From: Thermomucor indicae-seudaticae
Lineage: Eukaryota; Mucoromycota; Mucoromycetes; Mucorales; Lichtheimiaceae
Direction: 5' to 3'
Length of the DNA: 64,000 nucleotides
Assembly: GCA_000787465.1 (NCBI GenBank)
Contig: JSYX01000006.1
Location: 88,054-152,053 of the forward strand
Numbering within the stretch: position 1 is the first letter of the stretch; each line of letters begins with the position of its first letter. The notes under the pieces are model-generated. The model was not told the origin of the DNA, searched no databases, and was given only the letters and a program-made list of their open reading frames with translations. Made by a program: the position numbers and the translations under genes. Shown piece by piece: positions 58,116-64,000 of the stretch.

Positions 58116-59872
58116 TCATAACAAGAGTAACAACAATCCCATGCAATAAAAAAGGCATGATGATGATGATGATGATGATGGAGCCGAGGCGGCATGATTC
58201 GTGACTTGGCCAAAAACCCACAATGTTTGACCGTCATCTGGATGTGTAAACAAGACATTGGCGGGAGTCCCGGCCGGATAGCCTTTGACGTGATAACCAT
58301 CGGTGACTGCATTATCCAATACGGTCTTGTTTGGATTGCCGATCGTGTTGTTGATCTGGAAATCTTCTGAGATCAAGCTCGAGATTTGTTTGATATGGTC
58401 AGCGAGTTGGTATGGCGTGTAATCCTGTTGTGAGAGGAACAATGCCATGGCACCGGCCACGTCTGCATAAAATTAAAGTCACGGGCGGCGATCTTTTTGG
58501 ATAAAAAGCAAAAGCCCTTACGTGGAGCGGCCATTGAAGTCCCGGTTAGCACATGGGTCGCGTCTGTGCCCGTGTTCCAGATGGAAACGATATTAGTGCC
58601 TGGCGCAAATCTATTATATTTTTAACAGATCAAATTCGATTTTTCCTCTTCTTGGGAATGGACAACGTATACCGGGCTTACACATCAACGCATTTGCCAA
58701 AGTTGGAATAGTACGCAATGGAGTCGTCTTGATCAATGGCGCCAACTGTGACGGCGTTGGGTGCTGATCCAGGTGAATACTTGCATGCATCGTCACCGTA
58801 ATTGCCCGCTACGAACAAGTGGGTGATTCGTTTCATAGGCGAATAGACGTTTTTTGTCTCTCACCTGCAATGGTCACGTGGACACCCAATTTGATGGCCT
58901 CTTCGATGGCGTCATTGGCTGCCTGGCTATACATGGCGCCAAGCGAGAGACTGGAAACGCAGCAATGTAAGCCTGGTTGGGGAACCAAGAAAGAAAAAGT
59001 TCCTTACTTGACGATGGATTTGGAGTTATTCTTGGCAGTATGTTGCTGTACGACCCATTCAAGGCCCGTCAAGAGATCAGAGAGTAAGCCGTTGCCCTGG
59101 TCGTCCAAAGTCTTGACAGAGACCACGTTGGCCATCTTAGCCACACCGTAATTCGTTCCGCAACAGACGCCAGCAACAAATGTTCCGTGACCATTCACAT
59201 CGGCCTGACTATTGTCTGTTGGATCAATCACGTTGGGTCCGTACCGCACCCGGTCTTTCAAATCCGTATGGTCGCCGTTGACACCCGTGTCCAACAGGTA
59301 AATATCCACACCTTGACCCTGTGCCGACGCAAACCGGTATTGGTTATTGGTCCCTTTACGCTGGTCAATACGGTCCAATCCCTTGAATATGCCGAGAGTT
59401 AATACGCCATGCGACGCGACTCATGACAAACAATTTTTCATACCCAGCTGGGTGGATTCATCTGGATCATTTCCTGGAGAGACAACGTCAAATCTTTTAT
59501 CCAGTAGGCCACAGGCTCCTCCTCGTCGTCGTTCTGATGAGCGGATGATGATGAAGCAAACAAAGATTCGAATGCTTCGGAATAAAATTCGCCAGAGTAC
59601 CAGTGGAATTGACCAATGGCAGAGTAGCTAAGCGGTGGTTGCTGTGCTGCAGCCGAAAGATGGACTGTGGCATTCGAAGTAAAACGGAGTGTCTGAACAC
59701 GCTCAATGTGGCTTCGAATCGCTTGTTCCGTAATATTCGGTTTAAAAACAACGATATATCGATTACTGGTGTTTGTGCTGTTCAGCTCGGGCTGTGCTGG
59801 CGCCACTGCGTCGACATGGAGATTGAAGAAGGAACATAAGACGAAGAAGAAGGGTAGTAAAAGAGCGCGCAT
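58116..59872 (-). CDS. second subtilisin-like serine protease (S8A) with hydrophobic C-terminus
   Basis: Six exons (59444-59872, 59008-59381, 58865-58950, 58682-58808, 58522-58610, 58116-58462) join in phase to 483 residues. Signal peptide MRALLLPFFFVLCSFF; I9 propeptide with RYIVVFKPNITEQAIRSH; mature part starting PSWGLDRIDQR. Catalytic residues: Asp in YLLDTGVNGDHTD (about 172), His in VNGHGTFVAG (about 209), Asn in AAGNYGDDA, Ser in LTGTSMAAPHVAGAM (about 364). Unlike the protease at 11288 it ends with a Ser run encoded by a TCA microsatellite and then a Leu-rich hydrophobic tail, suggesting membrane or GPI attachment. Family role: processing or degradation of extracellular or wall proteins. 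Confidence 0.93.
58157..58180. repeat. ATG/TCA trinucleotide microsatellite inside protease coding sequence
   Basis: Eight ATG units on the plus strand; in the minus-strand gene seven TCA codons give a Ser7 run. Length variation would change the protein in frame. Confidence 0.9.
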
Positions 59873-60491
59873 CACAGGACAAAAGTAATGTCAGTAGCAG
59901 AATGACATCTCTAGATGAAAAGGAAAGCGGTGAAAGAAAAGGCCAAGAGCTGCTGCCGTCAAACGATATAAAAAGGTTCCTCTTGAACGGACATTCGTGG
60001 ATTGCAGGATGTAGATGCACAGTTGCTGTTGCACAAAATTTCTGGCAGACTCATTTGTGCAACAATCCCTGAGTCGAGATTAGGTTTATCCGGGCCTTAA
60101 GACTCTTCCACTTTAACTTGTAGATACCTTGTGCATGATTCCAGCAGCTTCCTCAGATTCAGCGAACAGCGCCGCCAGATTGCGGCAAAAAGAGCGGGAA
60201 ACTGTACAATTGCGTTACCGCATAGAACGCATCATGATCCGCAAGAAAAAGTTCTAGAACATCGAAAGCTCGGTGATGCTTCTTATACCTGTGACATTAG
60301 GCTCAGGATTGACAGCTTCTTTCAGCACCACCCGCTAACGCTTCCACAGTTTGTACGTATGGATAACTAATATCTCACAGTGCAAATATCTCGTGGATCT
60401 TCCTAGCACAGTATAAGCTCTTTCCATGGAGAAAAACAAATGAATTCTTTTGAACGAAGCATTCTGAATCAGACGCATGTGGCATTTGCTT
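59873..60491. other. intergenic stretch
   Basis: Promoter of the minus-strand protease and 3' UTR of cullin. No supported gene. A 79-codon plus-strand frame at 60131-60370 has no motif. Confidence 0.4.
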
Positions 60492-63746
<3,255 letters not shown>

Positions 63747-64000
63747 GTTGCAAAAAGTTTATGGCCTAAATGTTGCAAAGCTTCGCCGTGAGGTATAGGT
63801 AAAACGAGACTAGATGCGGGGAAAAATGTACTTAATGGCTAGATCCTTGCGTAGAAGAAAGAAGGGGCTGCTTTTACCAAAAAGAGCATGAAGAACACGT
63901 CATTCCAAAACTGTCACACGCATCATGTCAATCAGGAAAAACTACTATTTTTTAAGATGACGTTGGCACTGTTCGCAAAGTCGTTTGCGCCAACTGCAAA
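63747..64000. other. cullin promoter / window edge
   Basis: Upstream region of the minus-strand cullin gene. No further gene recognised before the window ends. Confidence 0.4.

Overview
This window is nuclear DNA of a filamentous fungus, most likely an early-diverging one (Mucoromycota, probably Mucorales). The evidence is about 95 short spliceosomal introns (mostly 50-75 bp, GT...AG), clearly eukaryotic proteins (calreticulin, eukaryotic-type glutamine synthetase, AP-3 mu, WDR5, cullin-1, formin, PMCA), a yeast-like LSB1/PIN3 SH3 protein, and decayed sequences resembling mobile-element proteins common in Mucoromycota. The species cannot be named from the sequence alone.

Layout. 0-2.7 kb: the 3' end of an unidentified gene, then calreticulin and a mitochondrial hot-dog thioesterase (both minus). 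2.9-8.9 kb: a TBC RabGAP, an O-fucosyltransferase-like Golgi protein and glutamine synthetase (all minus). 9.6-11.3 kb: mobile-element-like relics. 11.3-16.7 kb: a proteinase K-like protease (+), AP-3 mu (-) and a methyltransferase (+). 17.6-21.4 kb: a SNF2-family ATPase (+) with an apparent 3-nt exon. 22.1-25.8 kb: a plasma-membrane-type Ca2+ ATPase (+). 26.6-36.0 kb: two tandem full-length ABCB transporters with an orphan last exon between them. 36.4-45.2 kb: a Gly/Ser-rich small protein, an ankyrin protein, WDR5 (-), a five-exon orphan gene and an SH3 adaptor. 45.2-51.9 kb: a gene-poor stretch with a diverged tandem repeat. 51.9-57.4 kb: a 14-exon formin. 57.6-59.9 kb: a probable GPI-anchored Ser-rich protein and a second S8 protease (both minus). 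60.5-63.7 kb: a 17-exon cullin-1 (-).

Functionally the genes are mostly housekeeping: ER folding, endosomal and vacuolar sorting (TBC RabGAP, AP-3), actin and polarity (formin, LSB1-like), SCF ubiquitin ligation (cullin), chromatin (WDR5, SNF2), Ca2+ and drug efflux, nitrogen assimilation and secreted proteolysis. There is no operon-like logic. Exon joins were worked out by hand from splice sites, reading phase and family alignment from memory. Where the join is ambiguous it is stated.

Most noteworthy: the 3-nt exon that supplies one Asp of the SNF2 Walker A region, a near-identical NBD2 tract shared by the two ABC genes (gene conversion), four GC-AG introns, five stop-free introns of length 3n, and several decayed genes. 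I saw no wholly new multi-gene system.
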